Part shown: positions 41,941-50,627 of the stretch, piece by piece | Layout: each line of letters opens with the position of its first letter | Numbering within the stretch: position 1 is the stretch's first letter | From: Selenomonas sputigena_A | GTDB taxonomy: Bacteria > Bacillota > Negativicutes > Selenomonadales > Selenomonadaceae | DNA length: 64,000 nt | Direction: 5' to 3' | Assembly: GCF_051603425.1 (NCBI RefSeq) | Contig: NZ_CP194411.1 | Span: 558,001-622,000, forward strand | Translations under genes and position numbers: made by a program | Notes under the pieces: model-generated | What the model saw: only the letters and a program-made list of their open reading frames with translations | Databases searched by the model: none | Told to the model about the DNA's origin: nothing

Positions 41941-43434
41941 CTATTTTTTCTTTTTCTCCCAGACAAAGGACGCGCGCGGTCCCTGCGCATCATAAAATTC
42001 AATCGGGGCGATCGTCAGCTCTCCGTCTTTCTTCCGTATAGCATCGGTGCGGACGATATAACCATCGCCGAAATCAATGACCGCATCGCCGAATTTGAGG
42101 TCGCGCCAGGCGCTGTCAAAACTGCCCGAAAGGCTCTGGAAGGGAACGATGTAGCGATATGTGCCGGGTCCGGAATAAAAGGATCCCTTATACTCCGTGC
42201 GGCGTGAATTGCCCGTGGAACTTATCGTGATATCGAGCGCCACCTTGCAGTCTAGCATCGCGTGCGGAAATCCTTTGGTCGCCTCGAGACCTTCGCCGTG
42301 GCCGTAGAGATGCCAATAGCGCGTGTCGAGATCGTAATCGCCGTGCGCCGCGAACTTGCCGCCGAAGACATCGGCCGTAACATTCGTGAAGTCAAGCCGC
42401 GCCCCCTGCCAGCGGACGTTGCCCACGACGTTCTTGAAGGGAATGCCCGGCAGATTGAGGCTCTTTATGCGCACGACGCCGTCCCCCTCGAGATTATCCA
42501 GCGGGCCCGTGAAGCGGACGGCAAGCGTCATCTTGTCGCGCATCTTCATGCCGATATCCAAGGAACCCGGATCGACCTCGCTGACGAGAACCGAAAGATC
42601 TGCCGTCGGCACCGCCTCGCGCATATTCACACTGCCGTTGAGCGTGACGCCGTTTCCCGCCATCGTACCGCCGAGTCCCACGACAGAACCCTTGACCCCG
42701 ACATCCTTCGACGTATTGATGTCCGCGTGAACCTCCATGCCCTGCAGGAGGTAATGACGGCGGCGGTAAAAAAGCTCCCCGCGGCAATTTTTGAGCGTAA
42801 GCTTCAGCCGCAGTTTCTTCCCCTCGCGGTCGAAATTGCGCAGGCGGCGGCGCAGCACCTCAGCACGCTCTTCGCGCGCGGCTTCGCCGCGAACCTTGAG
42901 CTCTGCCTCGCTCATGTTCTCGCGCTCCGCGCTGCCCATCGTCGAGCGCTCTTTTTCTTCCCGCTCCTTTTTTTCGAGCGCCGCTTCTTCTGCGGCGTCA
43001 AGCGCAGGAGAATGGCGCAGGAAATCGAGCTTCATATCATCGTCGAAAGCCAGGGAGAGCACAGCACCGTCGAGCGTCAGCTCCTGGATCGTCGTCGATT
43101 TCAAATTGCCCGTCAGGACATCGTAGGCGCGTGCGCGGAAACTGCCGCGCGGCACGGCGAGGATGAGGCCGCCCTCAGGATCTCGCCACTCAAGATTTTC
43201 GAAGCGCACCTGTCCCAGCACGTTCGCATGGAGGCGCTCCACCGTCACCGTACCGCGCAGCATCGTCTGATCCGCCATCGCATGGTTGAAGATCAATGCG
43301 GCGCTGCGGCTCAGAAAAAAGAGGTCGGCAAAAAGAAAGAGCACTGCGAGAACGGCAAAAATCGCTAGGCCGTACAAAACTTTTTGCCGTCTGCCCTGCG
43401 GCCGCGGCAAGTGCGATACGAGCGGCAAGCGCAT
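41941..43434 (-). CDS. AsmA-like envelope protein
   Basis: 497 residues. One N-terminal membrane anchor (about 20-42) and then an extracytoplasmic domain of AsmA/TamB type: repeated beta-strand segments such as TVTVERLHANVLGQVRFENLEWRD early and a groove-like repeat region LNGSVNMREAVPTADLSVLVSEVDPGSL later. A charged helical insertion (about 150-200, rich in Glu and Arg) interrupts it. AsmA-family proteins are linked to lipid transport between the membranes of diderm bacteria, which supports an outer membrane in this organism. The exact role is not known. The ribosome site is GGAGG at 7 nt. Confidence 0.72.
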   Translation of the reverse strand: MRLPLVSHLPRPQGRRQKVLYGLAIFAVLAVLFLFADLFFLSRSAALIFNHAMADQTMLRGTVTVERLHANVLGQVRFENLEWRDPEGGLILAVPRGSFRARAYDVLTGNLKSTTIQELTLDGAVLSLAFDDDMKLDFLRHSPALDAAEEAALEKKEREEKERSTMGSAERENMSEAELKVRGEAAREERAEVLRRRLRNFDREGKKLRLKLTLKNCRGELFYRRRHYLLQGMEVHADINTSKDVGVKGSVVGLGGTMAGNGVTLNGSVNMREAVPTADLSVLVSEVDPGSLDIGMKMRDKMTLAVRFTGPLDNLEGDGVVRIKSLNLPGIPFKNVVGNVRWQGARLDFTNVTADVFGGKFAAHGDYDLDTRYWHLYGHGEGLEATKGFPHAMLDCKVALDITISSTGNSRRTEYKGSFYSGPGTYRYIVPFQSLSGSFDSAWRDLKFGDAVIDFGDGYIVRTDAIRKKDGELTIAPIEFYDAQGPRASFVWEKKKK

Positions 43435-43464
43435 GACGTCGCCTCCTTTTCTTCAAAACGAAGA

Positions 43465-43495
43465 GCCTGCCGCTGCGCCAAGCGCAGCGACAGGC
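43465..43495 (-). terminator. Hairpin after ptsI
   Basis: GCCTGTCGCTGCGC-type stem (14 bp with one mismatch) in the gap between ptsI and the AsmA-like gene; the following T-rich sequence is weak. A partial terminator. Confidence 0.6.
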
Positions 43496-43522
43496 CATGC
43501 CTTGCACAGATGCAGCGGCGTC

Positions 43523-45232
43523 TCAGGCAAGAACCTTCTGGAGATACGCCTTGATCTCCTCGCCGTCCTCCATCTTCATCACATCGGCCAAAAGCTCCTT
43601 GGCCTGCACGGAAGAAACGGAACGGATCTTTTCCTTGACGCGCGGAATCGACGGGGCGCTCATGCTGAGCTCAGACAGCCCCATCGCCAGCAAAAGGACA
43701 GCCGCCAAAGGATCGGAAGCCATCTCGCCGCACATGCCGCACCATATCCCGTTGTCTTTCGCGGCCTGCGCCGTGCGCTGGATGAGGCGCAGAACAGCCG
43801 GATTGAAATGATTGTAGAGATAGGAAATGCTCGAATTTCCCCGATCGACAGCGAGCGTGTACTGCACGAGGTCGTTCGTGCCGATGCTGAAGAAGTCGAC
43901 ATATTTCGCAAGTTCGGGCGTCATGATGGCGGCTGCCGGAGTCTCGACCATGATGCCGACCTGCACGTTCTCGGAGAAGGCCTTGCCCTCATGCGAAAGC
44001 TCGAGCTTCGCCTCCTCGACGAAATCGAGGACTTTCTTGAACTCGGCGACGTTGATGACCATCGGCGCCATGATGGCCGCCTTGCCGTAGACGCCGGCAC
44101 GCAGGATCGCCTTGAGCTGCGGCAGGAAGAGATCCCTTCTCTGCAGGCTGATGCGAAGCGCGCGGTAGCCGAGGAACGGGTTGTCCTCCGGCGGGATGTT
44201 GAGATAGGGCAAAGGCTTGTCGCCGCCGATGTCCATCGTGCGGATCACGCAGATCTTGCCGTCGCATTTCTCTACCGCTTCCTTGTATGCCTTGAACTGA
44301 TCTTCTTCCGTCGGAATATCCTGACGTCCCATGAATACGAATTCGGAGCGGAAGAGTCCGACGCCCTCCGCACCGTAAGTGAGCGCCGCATCGACGTCCA
44401 TATGGTTGCCGATGTTGGCGCAGAGCTCGACGCGTACGCCGTCCCTCGTGACGGCAGGCAGAGGCGCAAGCTCGGCGTAGTACGCCTTGCGCTCCTCCTG
44501 CTGCTTGATCTTCTCGCGGTAGTCCGTCAACGTCATCTCATCGGGGCGCACGAGGATGTCGCCGCGCTCGCCGTCGATGATGACGAGGGCGCTGTCGGGA
44601 ATCTCCCCGAGCCGCTCGCCGATGCCGACGACCGTCGGAATCGCGCGCGCCTTGGCAATGATGACAGCATGGCACGTCGTACTGCCCTGCCCCAAAACCA
44701 CGCCCGCGATCTTGTCCGTCGGGATGTTGGCGATGACGGACGGCTCGATCTCATGACCGCAGAGAATGACGGGATCATCGCCGATTTCCGGCTCCTTGAC
44801 GCCGAGGATGTACTTGGCGATGCGCTTGCCGACATCGCGGATATCCGTCGCGCGCTCACGGAAATAAGCGTCATCCATCTGCTCGAAGATCGCCGCCTGC
44901 TCCTTGGCCGTGTCCAGGACAGCCAACGGGGCATTGGCCAATTCCTCGACCTTCGTATGCATCGTCTCTTCCATCATCGGATCCTGGGCGAGCATGCGAT
45001 GCGCTTCAAGAATAGCCGCCTGCTCCACCATATTCTTTGCCTGCAGCGTCTTGATATTTTCCTGCAGCACAGCGACAACAGCCTTGACGGCATCCTTGAT
45101 CTTCTGGTTTTCGATATCCTTGTTGCCGGGCTGGTAACCCTTGAGATAGCCGTCGATATTCTGTCCAGCCATCATGATCCTGCCCACCGCGATACCGGCA
45201 ATGACCCCCTTGCCGCGCAAACCTTCTGCCAT
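43523..45232 (-). CDS. ptsI: PTS enzyme I (phosphoenolpyruvate-protein phosphotransferase)
   Basis: 569 residues from ATG 45232; in-frame ATGs at 45241 and 45253 are possible, and none has an ideal ribosome site. The phospho-accepting His188 is in GQGSTTCHAVI. The PEP-binding barrel shows GVGLFRSEFVFMG, RTMDIGGDKPLPY, NPFLGYRALRISL, GIMVETPAAAI, FFSIGTNDLVQYTLAVDRGN and CGMCGEMASD. It takes phosphate from PEP and gives it to HPr, encoded upstream. A terminator-like hairpin stands between ptsH and ptsI. Confidence 0.95.
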   Translation of the reverse strand: MAEGLRGKGVIAGIAVGRIMMAGQNIDGYLKGYQPGNKDIENQKIKDAVKAVVAVLQENIKTLQAKNMVEQAAILEAHRMLAQDPMMEETMHTKVEELANAPLAVLDTAKEQAAIFEQMDDAYFRERATDIRDVGKRIAKYILGVKEPEIGDDPVILCGHEIEPSVIANIPTDKIAGVVLGQGSTTCHAVIIAKARAIPTVVGIGERLGEIPDSALVIIDGERGDILVRPDEMTLTDYREKIKQQEERKAYYAELAPLPAVTRDGVRVELCANIGNHMDVDAALTYGAEGVGLFRSEFVFMGRQDIPTEEDQFKAYKEAVEKCDGKICVIRTMDIGGDKPLPYLNIPPEDNPFLGYRALRISLQRRDLFLPQLKAILRAGVYGKAAIMAPMVINVAEFKKVLDFVEEAKLELSHEGKAFSENVQVGIMVETPAAAIMTPELAKYVDFFSIGTNDLVQYTLAVDRGNSSISYLYNHFNPAVLRLIQRTAQAAKDNGIWCGMCGEMASDPLAAVLLLAMGLSELSMSAPSIPRVKEKIRSVSSVQAKELLADVMKMEDGEEIKAYLQKVLA

Positions 45233-45310
45233 ACCTTTCATCCCCCATTCCATCGCTTTGCAAACATTTCATCCATTCCAGCGATGCGTCCCCCTCCGGC
45301 GTCCGCACCG

Positions 45311-45350
45311 AAAAAAGGCAGTCCGGGGCGCAAAAAGCCGCGCCCCGGAC
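45311..45350 (-). terminator. Terminator-like hairpin between ptsH and ptsI
   Basis: On the reverse strand GTCCGGGGCG pairs with CGCCCCGGAC and, after 4 nt, T6 follows. It lies 59 bp past the ptsH stop and before ptsI, so it should leave more ptsH than ptsI mRNA. Confidence 0.7.
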
Positions 45351-45408
45351 CAGTTTCCGGAAAACATCGGCCCGTCAGCCGAATCTGCACTCCCGGAACG
45401 TGCTCTTC

Positions 45409-45675
45409 TTACTCCTCGCCGAACTTCGTCTCGATGAGTTCCTTGAGCGCCGCTACGGCCTCGGCCTCGTCCGGGCCGTCCGCCGAAATCGTGATCTCCG
45501 TACCCTTGGAAAGGCCGAGGCTCATCAGCATGAGGATGCTCTTCGCATCGGCCGTCTTCCCCTTGGCCTGCACCTGCACCTTGGACTTGAACTTCGCTGC
45601 GGTCTGCACAAAAACGGAAGCCGGGCGCGCATGGATTCCTGTCTTGTTCTCGATGGTCAATGTTGCTTCTGTCAT
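45409..45675 (-). CDS. ptsH: Phosphocarrier protein HPr
   Basis: 88 residues from ATG 45675, preceded by AAGGAGAG at 6 nt; longer in-frame starts upstream lack this. The PEP-dependent site is His15 in KTGIHARPAS. Ser46 in DAKSILMLMSLG is the HPr kinase site of Firmicutes, so catabolite control through Ser-P-HPr is likely. Length is exactly that of the family. Confidence 0.96.
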   Translation of the reverse strand: MTEATLTIENKTGIHARPASVFVQTAAKFKSKVQVQAKGKTADAKSILMLMSLGLSKGTEITISADGPDEAEAVAALKELIETKFGEE

Positions 45676-46047
45676 TTGAATCTCTCCTTCAGGTTGCATT
45701 TCTCCAGACATTGTTCCTCTAAGTTATTCGCCGTCGGCGGGGATTTCCCCTTTTGGGCGCAAAACTTTTTTTGCAGCATCCGCTGCTTTCTTCCTAATTA
45801 TACTTGATTTTTCTTCTCCGGGAAACACCCCTGCACTTTTTGCTGGAAAATCCCTGCAGCAAAGAAGACGCATCGCTGCGCCGCGAAGGATTTTCTGCCA
45901 CATCAGTTTTTTTAAGAAAAAGGAAGGATTTCAGGCAAATACGTCGAAATAGCTAATGTCAGGGGTTCTGCAAGCATCCCTGCACCCTGCGCCGGCCTGC
46001 AAGGCCGCGCGCGGAAAGACACTGATAAAAAAGCGTGGTGATAGGTA
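45676..46047. promoter_or_regulatory. Divergent region between ptsH and the acidic TPR gene
   Basis: A reverse-strand TATAAT at 45797-45802 (weak TTTCCC at -35, 17-nt spacer) is the probable ptsH promoter. An inverted pair GGAAAATCC...GGATTTTC spans about 45843-45895. Forward-strand promoter elements for the next gene are not clear. No gene is seen. Confidence 0.45.
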
Positions 46048-48183
46048 TTGACGTTTTTCCTGCTCGCTGCAGCTATCATGGCCGTGAGCATTCTTGTGCT
46101 TCATAAAGCCGCAAATTTTTTTGGCTGCAAAATCAAGTATAAGTCTTTGTTGCTCTGTGCAGCCATGGCCTTTCTCGTGAACTTCGCGGCGCTCAATATC
46201 TCATCGTTCCTGACGCCGATGCACTACTGGCTGATCCTCATTTTCGTACTCGCGACATCGCTTTTGGTCACGTTCTACAACGCCTATCTCCTCCATCGTG
46301 AGCGCCGTCTCGCGGCCGCCATGGCCGCCATCCACGGCGAGGAAGCACCGCCTGGGGAAGCCGGGGAGGCTCCGCCTGCAGCAGACACAAAAGAAACGTC
46401 CGCCAAAGAGACGCTCGAAGCCGAAAAAGAGGAAGAAGACGCCGCACCTCCGGAAGAAATTCCCGAAGACGCGGAACAGGAAGCGGCGCAGTCAGCGCTC
46501 CCGACGGAAGAAGCAGATTTCACTCCCGACGGCTTGGCAGAGGAAACGGCAGACGAAGAGGCGATTTCCGCCGCCGAACCCGAAGAAGCTTACTGGGAAG
46601 AGGCCTATGCAGCGCAGCGCCAAGATTCCGACGATGCGTCGACCACGGCCATCATGCAGAAAATCACCGCCGAGCTCCCGGGCGTCACCTTCACCGACAC
46701 GGTAAACCCGCTGTTCGGAGCGGTCGACACGGAAGAAGAACAACCACCACCGCCCTTTGACGAGACGGCAGAGGAAGAAGCGCCGCCTGAGCCGACAGCC
46801 GATCTCCCCGCCGAAGCGGCAGAGACCGAAGACGCTCCCGCTTCCTTTGATGAAGAATACGCGGAGCCCGAGGCGGTCTGGGAGGAATCCACAGCGGAAG
46901 ATCCTTCCGGCGAAGAAATCGATCTTGCAGAGCCGGCTGCAGAAGCAGAGGAAACGGAAGGCACGGTCTTTGAAGAAGCGCCGGAAGAAGCCCTCGAAGA
47001 ATATGAGGCAGCCCCTCCGGAGCCATACGAGCCGGAAGAGGAATTCCCTGCAGCAGAAGACGAAGCATCGTTCAGCGAAGCGTCTGCTGCAGCGGACGGC
47101 GCCGACGAAAATCTCTCGCCGGAAGGGGCGGACACAGCCGCTCCCCCTGCCGAAACTGACGAGGCGTATGCGCTCGAGGATACGGCAGACGGCTTTGACG
47201 AAGCATCTCCGGAAGCGGACGAACCTGAAGAGGAATTCTTCGATGAGGCCGCTGCAGCAGACGAATACGGAACAGAACCTGCTCCCGCCGAAACCGAATC
47301 GGACGAAGCGGCATACCTTGCCGAAGAACCCGAGCCAGACGAAGCGGCATACGCCGCCGAAGAAGGCGAATCCAACGAAACGGCAGATTCGGTCGAAGAA
47401 ACCGAGCCGGAAGAGGCCTCGTACTTCGCAGACGAAGCCGTCCCGGACGAAACGGCAGAGGAAGAGGAATACGCCGCCGCAGAGCTTGATGCTTCCGAGG
47501 CGGACGCATCGGAAGAACCCTTGTGGGAAACGCCTGCCGAAGAGGACGAAGTCCTGCCGGAAGAAACCGGCGGCTTCGCCGAGGAAGAGCCGGACCTTCC
47601 CGCCGCAGAAGAGACAGAAGCCAGCCCGGATGAAAGGGAAGAGCTGCCTGTCGAAACGCCTGAAATATCCGAAGCCGATGCCCCGGATGCAGACAGCGGC
47701 GAGGACCTCGACCTCGAGCCCGCCGCACCGCCCTCGGAAGAGGAACGCCAACGCGCCCGTGAAGAACTCAAGGAGCTCACACAGGCTGTCAGCCGCCTCC
47801 ATACCATGGACGACTATCTCGACTATGCCGAAGAGCAGGCAAGAAACCGACAGCACAGACGCGCCATCTTCGCCTACAAACAGGCGCTCGGCCTCTACTG
47901 GGACGACGACTACGCGCCTTTCATCGCCATCAATCTCGGCAACACCTACAAAGAGACCGGCGATTACGGCAACGCGAGCGAGACGTACAAAACAGCGCGC
48001 GACCTGCCGGCGGCGGCAAGAAGCGAGGCCATGCAGGAGGAATTCCAACGCAATGCCGACTACCTGCACACCGTTGACCATATTTTGCACAAACACGATA
48101 TTGCCGGAACGCCTTTTGCCGAAATACCTCCCGAAATCTTAAGTGAAATTGAGAGTGCTTTCCAGAAGGCCCATGAAACATAA
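46048..48183 (+). CDS. Membrane-anchored acidic protein with C-terminal TPR domain
   Basis: 711 residues from a TTG at 46048 (AGG two bases upstream of the start; ATG at 46078 is an alternative inside the first helix). Three membrane helices occupy about 1-80. Residues about 90-570 are a disordered, strongly acidic region rich in Glu, Ala, Pro and Asp, with five 12-residue tandem repeats at 47302-47481 (unit like DEAAYAAEEGES). The C-terminal 140 residues form TPR helices (YAEEQARNRQHRRAIFAYKQAL, APFIAINLGNTYKETGDYGNA). The TPR would lie on the cytoplasmic side or beyond depending on topology. No known family was recognised for the whole. It precedes a PRC-barrel gene by 52 bp. Confidence 0.72.
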   Translation: MTFFLLAAAIMAVSILVLHKAANFFGCKIKYKSLLLCAAMAFLVNFAALNISSFLTPMHYWLILIFVLATSLLVTFYNAYLLHRERRLAAAMAAIHGEEAPPGEAGEAPPAADTKETSAKETLEAEKEEEDAAPPEEIPEDAEQEAAQSALPTEEADFTPDGLAEETADEEAISAAEPEEAYWEEAYAAQRQDSDDASTTAIMQKITAELPGVTFTDTVNPLFGAVDTEEEQPPPPFDETAEEEAPPEPTADLPAEAAETEDAPASFDEEYAEPEAVWEESTAEDPSGEEIDLAEPAAEAEETEGTVFEEAPEEALEEYEAAPPEPYEPEEEFPAAEDEASFSEASAAADGADENLSPEGADTAAPPAETDEAYALEDTADGFDEASPEADEPEEEFFDEAAAADEYGTEPAPAETESDEAAYLAEEPEPDEAAYAAEEGESNETADSVEETEPEEASYFADEAVPDETAEEEEYAAAELDASEADASEEPLWETPAEEDEVLPEETGGFAEEEPDLPAAEETEASPDEREELPVETPEISEADAPDADSGEDLDLEPAAPPSEEERQRAREELKELTQAVSRLHTMDDYLDYAEEQARNRQHRRAIFAYKQALGLYWDDDYAPFIAINLGNTYKETGDYGNASETYKTARDLPAAARSEAMQEEFQRNADYLHTVDHILHKHDIAGTPFAEIPPEILSEIESAFQKAHET

Positions 48184-48235
48184 AAGGTATCTTGAAGGGT
48201 AATCATTTACATTTACATCACAGGGGGAACGATCT

Positions 48236-49123
48236 ATGAAGAAAAGTACACAGATTCTTGGCTTGCCGGTCATCAGCATCACCGAAGGGCGTGAGCTCGG
48301 CATGAGCAAGACCTTGCTCATCGACGCAAAGAACGGCGCGGTTGCCGCCATCACGATTGAAGATGACGACTGGTATCGCGGCGTAAAGCTCCTGCCCTAC
48401 GATTCCGTCATCGCCGTCGGCGAGGATGCCGTCACCATCACGAACAGTGAAAACATCCTGACGCTCGAGGATGCCGTCGATTTCGAAAACCTTCTCGACG
48501 AGAACGTCCGCATCATCGGCACAAAGGCCATCACGAAAGCCGGCACGATCCAGGGCTCTGTCACCGAAATCTACGTTGGAGACGACGGCAAGGTCGTCCA
48601 GTGTGAGATTACGACGCCGGACGGCACGACGAACGATATCGCAGCCGACGAGATTTCCATCTTCGGCAAGCAAGTCACTGTCATCGACGGCGGCAGCCTA
48701 GAAAAAAAAACATCTGACGTGATGCCCGCTGCAGCCGAACCTGCTGCGGAGCCGGCGTACGAGGAGCCGTCCGCCCCTGTCGAACCGGAGACTGCCCACG
48801 AGACCGCAGACTTTGAGCCGACGCCCGAGCCCGAGCCTGCGCCTGCCGTCGAGGAACCGCCGGTTCAAGAGCCTGCCATCGAGGCAGAACCCGAACCGAT
48901 TCCGGAGCCTGCGGCTGACCCTGAGGATGCCGCTGAAAAGGCCGCAGCAAAGGCGACCGAGGATAGGCATCGCCGCTTCCTCCTTGGCAAGAAAGCATCG
49001 CGCACGATCTCAACCGACACCGGCGTAGTCATCGTCGAAGCCGGTGCCGACATCACCGAAGAAGTGCTGCAAAAAGCAAAGCTCGCGAACAAGATCATCG
49101 AGCTTTCCATGAACGTGCAGTAA
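48236..49123 (+). CDS. PRC-barrel protein with Pro/Glu-rich linker and conserved C-terminal helix domain
   Basis: 295 residues. Two PRC-barrel-like domains fill residues 1-155 (LGLPVISITEGRELGMSKTLLID, RIIGTKAITKAGTIQGSVTEIYVGDDG). A Pro/Glu/Ala linker (160-245) follows, and then a compact C-terminal domain (RFLLGKKASRTI, GVVIVEAGADITEEVLQKA, LANKIIELSMNV). An A9 tract at 48702-48710 encodes the junction between barrels and linker. A strong ribosome site (AGGGGG) and a 27-bp terminator stem support it as a real gene. It shares the acidic-linker design with the preceding TPR protein. Function is unknown. Confidence 0.75.
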   Translation: MKKSTQILGLPVISITEGRELGMSKTLLIDAKNGAVAAITIEDDDWYRGVKLLPYDSVIAVGEDAVTITNSENILTLEDAVDFENLLDENVRIIGTKAITKAGTIQGSVTEIYVGDDGKVVQCEITTPDGTTNDIAADEISIFGKQVTVIDGGSLEKKTSDVMPAAAEPAAEPAYEEPSAPVEPETAHETADFEPTPEPEPAPAVEEPPVQEPAIEAEPEPIPEPAADPEDAAEKAAAKATEDRHRRFLLGKKASRTISTDTGVVIVEAGADITEEVLQKAKLANKIIELSMNVQ

Positions 49124-49133
49124 CAAACTCCGG

Positions 49134-49192
49134 ACATACGAAAAGGAACCGCCCCTGCGGCTATGCCGCAGGGGCGGTTCCTTTTCGTATGT
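49134..49192. terminator. Long bidirectional terminator
   Basis: A perfect 27-bp inverted repeat (49134-49160 with 49166-49192) around a 5-nt loop, with AAAA and TTTT inside the stem. It ends both the PRC-barrel gene and the convergent nuo operon. Confidence 0.9.
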
Positions 49193-49203
49193 CGTCCGAG
49201 CCC

Positions 49204-50625
49204 TTAGAAGAATGTCGCCGCCACGAAATTTGTGAGATTCGCCAGCGGCTCGGGATAAACGCCGAAGACGAGCGTCAGCGCGACGCTCACGAGCACGCAG
49301 GCGCGCAGCGCGCCGGAGACCTTCACGGGCTGTTTCGGGCCTTCGCCGAGGTACATCGCCTTGACGACGAGCAGGTAATAGTAGACGGAAATCATCGACA
49401 TGATGAAGCCGACAAAAGCGAGCCAGAGTTCTCCCTGATCGACGACAGCCGTGAAGAGGTAGAGCTTGCCCGCGAAACCCGCTGTCGGCGGTATGCCCGC
49501 CATCGACAGGAGAGAGATGGTCATGACGGCGGCAAGCACAGGCGCCGCCTTGGCAAGTCCCGCGACATTTGCCATATCCGGTTTGCCGCGCTGCGCCTCG
49601 ACAGCGGTCAGAACGGCAAAAGCGCCGATATTGGCAAAAGCGTAAAGCGCCGTATAAAAGAGCAGCGCTTTCATGCCTGCCGCATCCGCTGCGACAACGC
49701 CGACGAGCATGTAACCGACCTGTGCGATGGAAGAGTAAGCGAGCATACGCTTCACGTCGTCCTGCACGACAGCCATGATGTTGCCGCCGATCATCGAGAC
49801 GGCGGCGAGAACCGCCAGAAGCGAGAGCCATGCGCCGCCCAAGGGCGGAAATACGGCCAAGACGAGCCGCAGGAGCACGGCGAACGCCGCCGCCTTCGAT
49901 CCCATGGCGAGAAGCGCCGCCACAGGCGCAGGTGCGCCCTCGTAGACATCAGGCGCCCACATGTGGAACGGAATCATCGACAGCTTGAAGAACAATCCTG
50001 CAAAGACGAGCGCCATGCCCACGATGCCGAGCGGCGTAAAGAGCCGCAGGCTGTCGGCGACCAGGGCAAAGCGCAGACTGCCCGCCGCGCCGTAGACGAG
50101 ACTGACGCCGAAGAAAAGGATGCCGGACGCCGCCGCACCCAGAACGAGGTACTTGATCGCCGCTTCGCTCGAAAGCGCATCGCGCTGCCTGAGACCTACG
50201 AACACATAGAAAGAAATCGTCATGAGCTCAAGCCCGACGTACATCGTGAGGAAGTCGTTCGCCGACGCCATGACGCACATGCCGAGCACAGCGAAGACGA
50301 GGATCGCGTAAAACTCCGCGCGCGAACGCAGAAGCTTTTCGACGTAATCGCCCGAAAACAGCACGACGAGTGCCGAGCTCAAGAGGAAAAGCTGTTTGAA
50401 GAACACGGCGTAATTGTCCACGAGGTAAAGCCCCGCATAGAACGCAGCGTCCTCGCCGCTGTGGTAGAAGGAAAAGCCGTAGCCGAAGAGCGCCAAAAGC
50501 GCGACGACCGCGATCGCGGTAAGGCTCGTGCGCGGCTCCTCCTTCGGCAGCAGCACGCCCATCGCCAAGAAGAGCAGAGCAAGCGCGAGGAGACCGAGTT
50601 CGATGCCGATTGCTGAAAAATCCAT
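49204..50625 (-). CDS. nuoN: NADH-quinone oxidoreductase-type subunit N
   Basis: 473 residues, about 14 membrane helices, antiporter-like proton channel subunit. The family motifs FAGLFFKLSMIPFHMWAPDVYEGAP and AYSSIAQVGYMLVG are clear. Lysines of the proton path lie in the FKLS and SKAAAF helices. Last gene of the nuo operon, two bases after nuoM. Confidence 0.95.
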   Translation of the reverse strand: MDFSAIGIELGLLALALLFLAMGVLLPKEEPRTSLTAIAVVALLALFGYGFSFYHSGEDAAFYAGLYLVDNYAVFFKQLFLLSSALVVLFSGDYVEKLLRSRAEFYAILVFAVLGMCVMASANDFLTMYVGLELMTISFYVFVGLRQRDALSSEAAIKYLVLGAAASGILFFGVSLVYGAAGSLRFALVADSLRLFTPLGIVGMALVFAGLFFKLSMIPFHMWAPDVYEGAPAPVAALLAMGSKAAAFAVLLRLVLAVFPPLGGAWLSLLAVLAAVSMIGGNIMAVVQDDVKRMLAYSSIAQVGYMLVGVVAADAAGMKALLFYTALYAFANIGAFAVLTAVEAQRGKPDMANVAGLAKAAPVLAAVMTISLLSMAGIPPTAGFAGKLYLFTAVVDQGELWLAFVGFIMSMISVYYYLLVVKAMYLGEGPKQPVKVSGALRACVLVSVALTLVFGVYPEPLANLTNFVAATFF

Positions 50626-50627
50626 GC

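Noticed and set aside
43523..45253. Longer enzyme I start at 45253
   Set aside because: No ribosome site is at the proper distance, and family alignment begins at the ATG at 45232; kept only as an alternative.
46492..48096. A 534-codon Phe/Arg/Cys-rich frame opposite the acidic TPR gene
   Set aside because: It is the complement of GAA/GAG/GCC-rich codons; the forward frame has membrane helices, TPR motifs and continuity.
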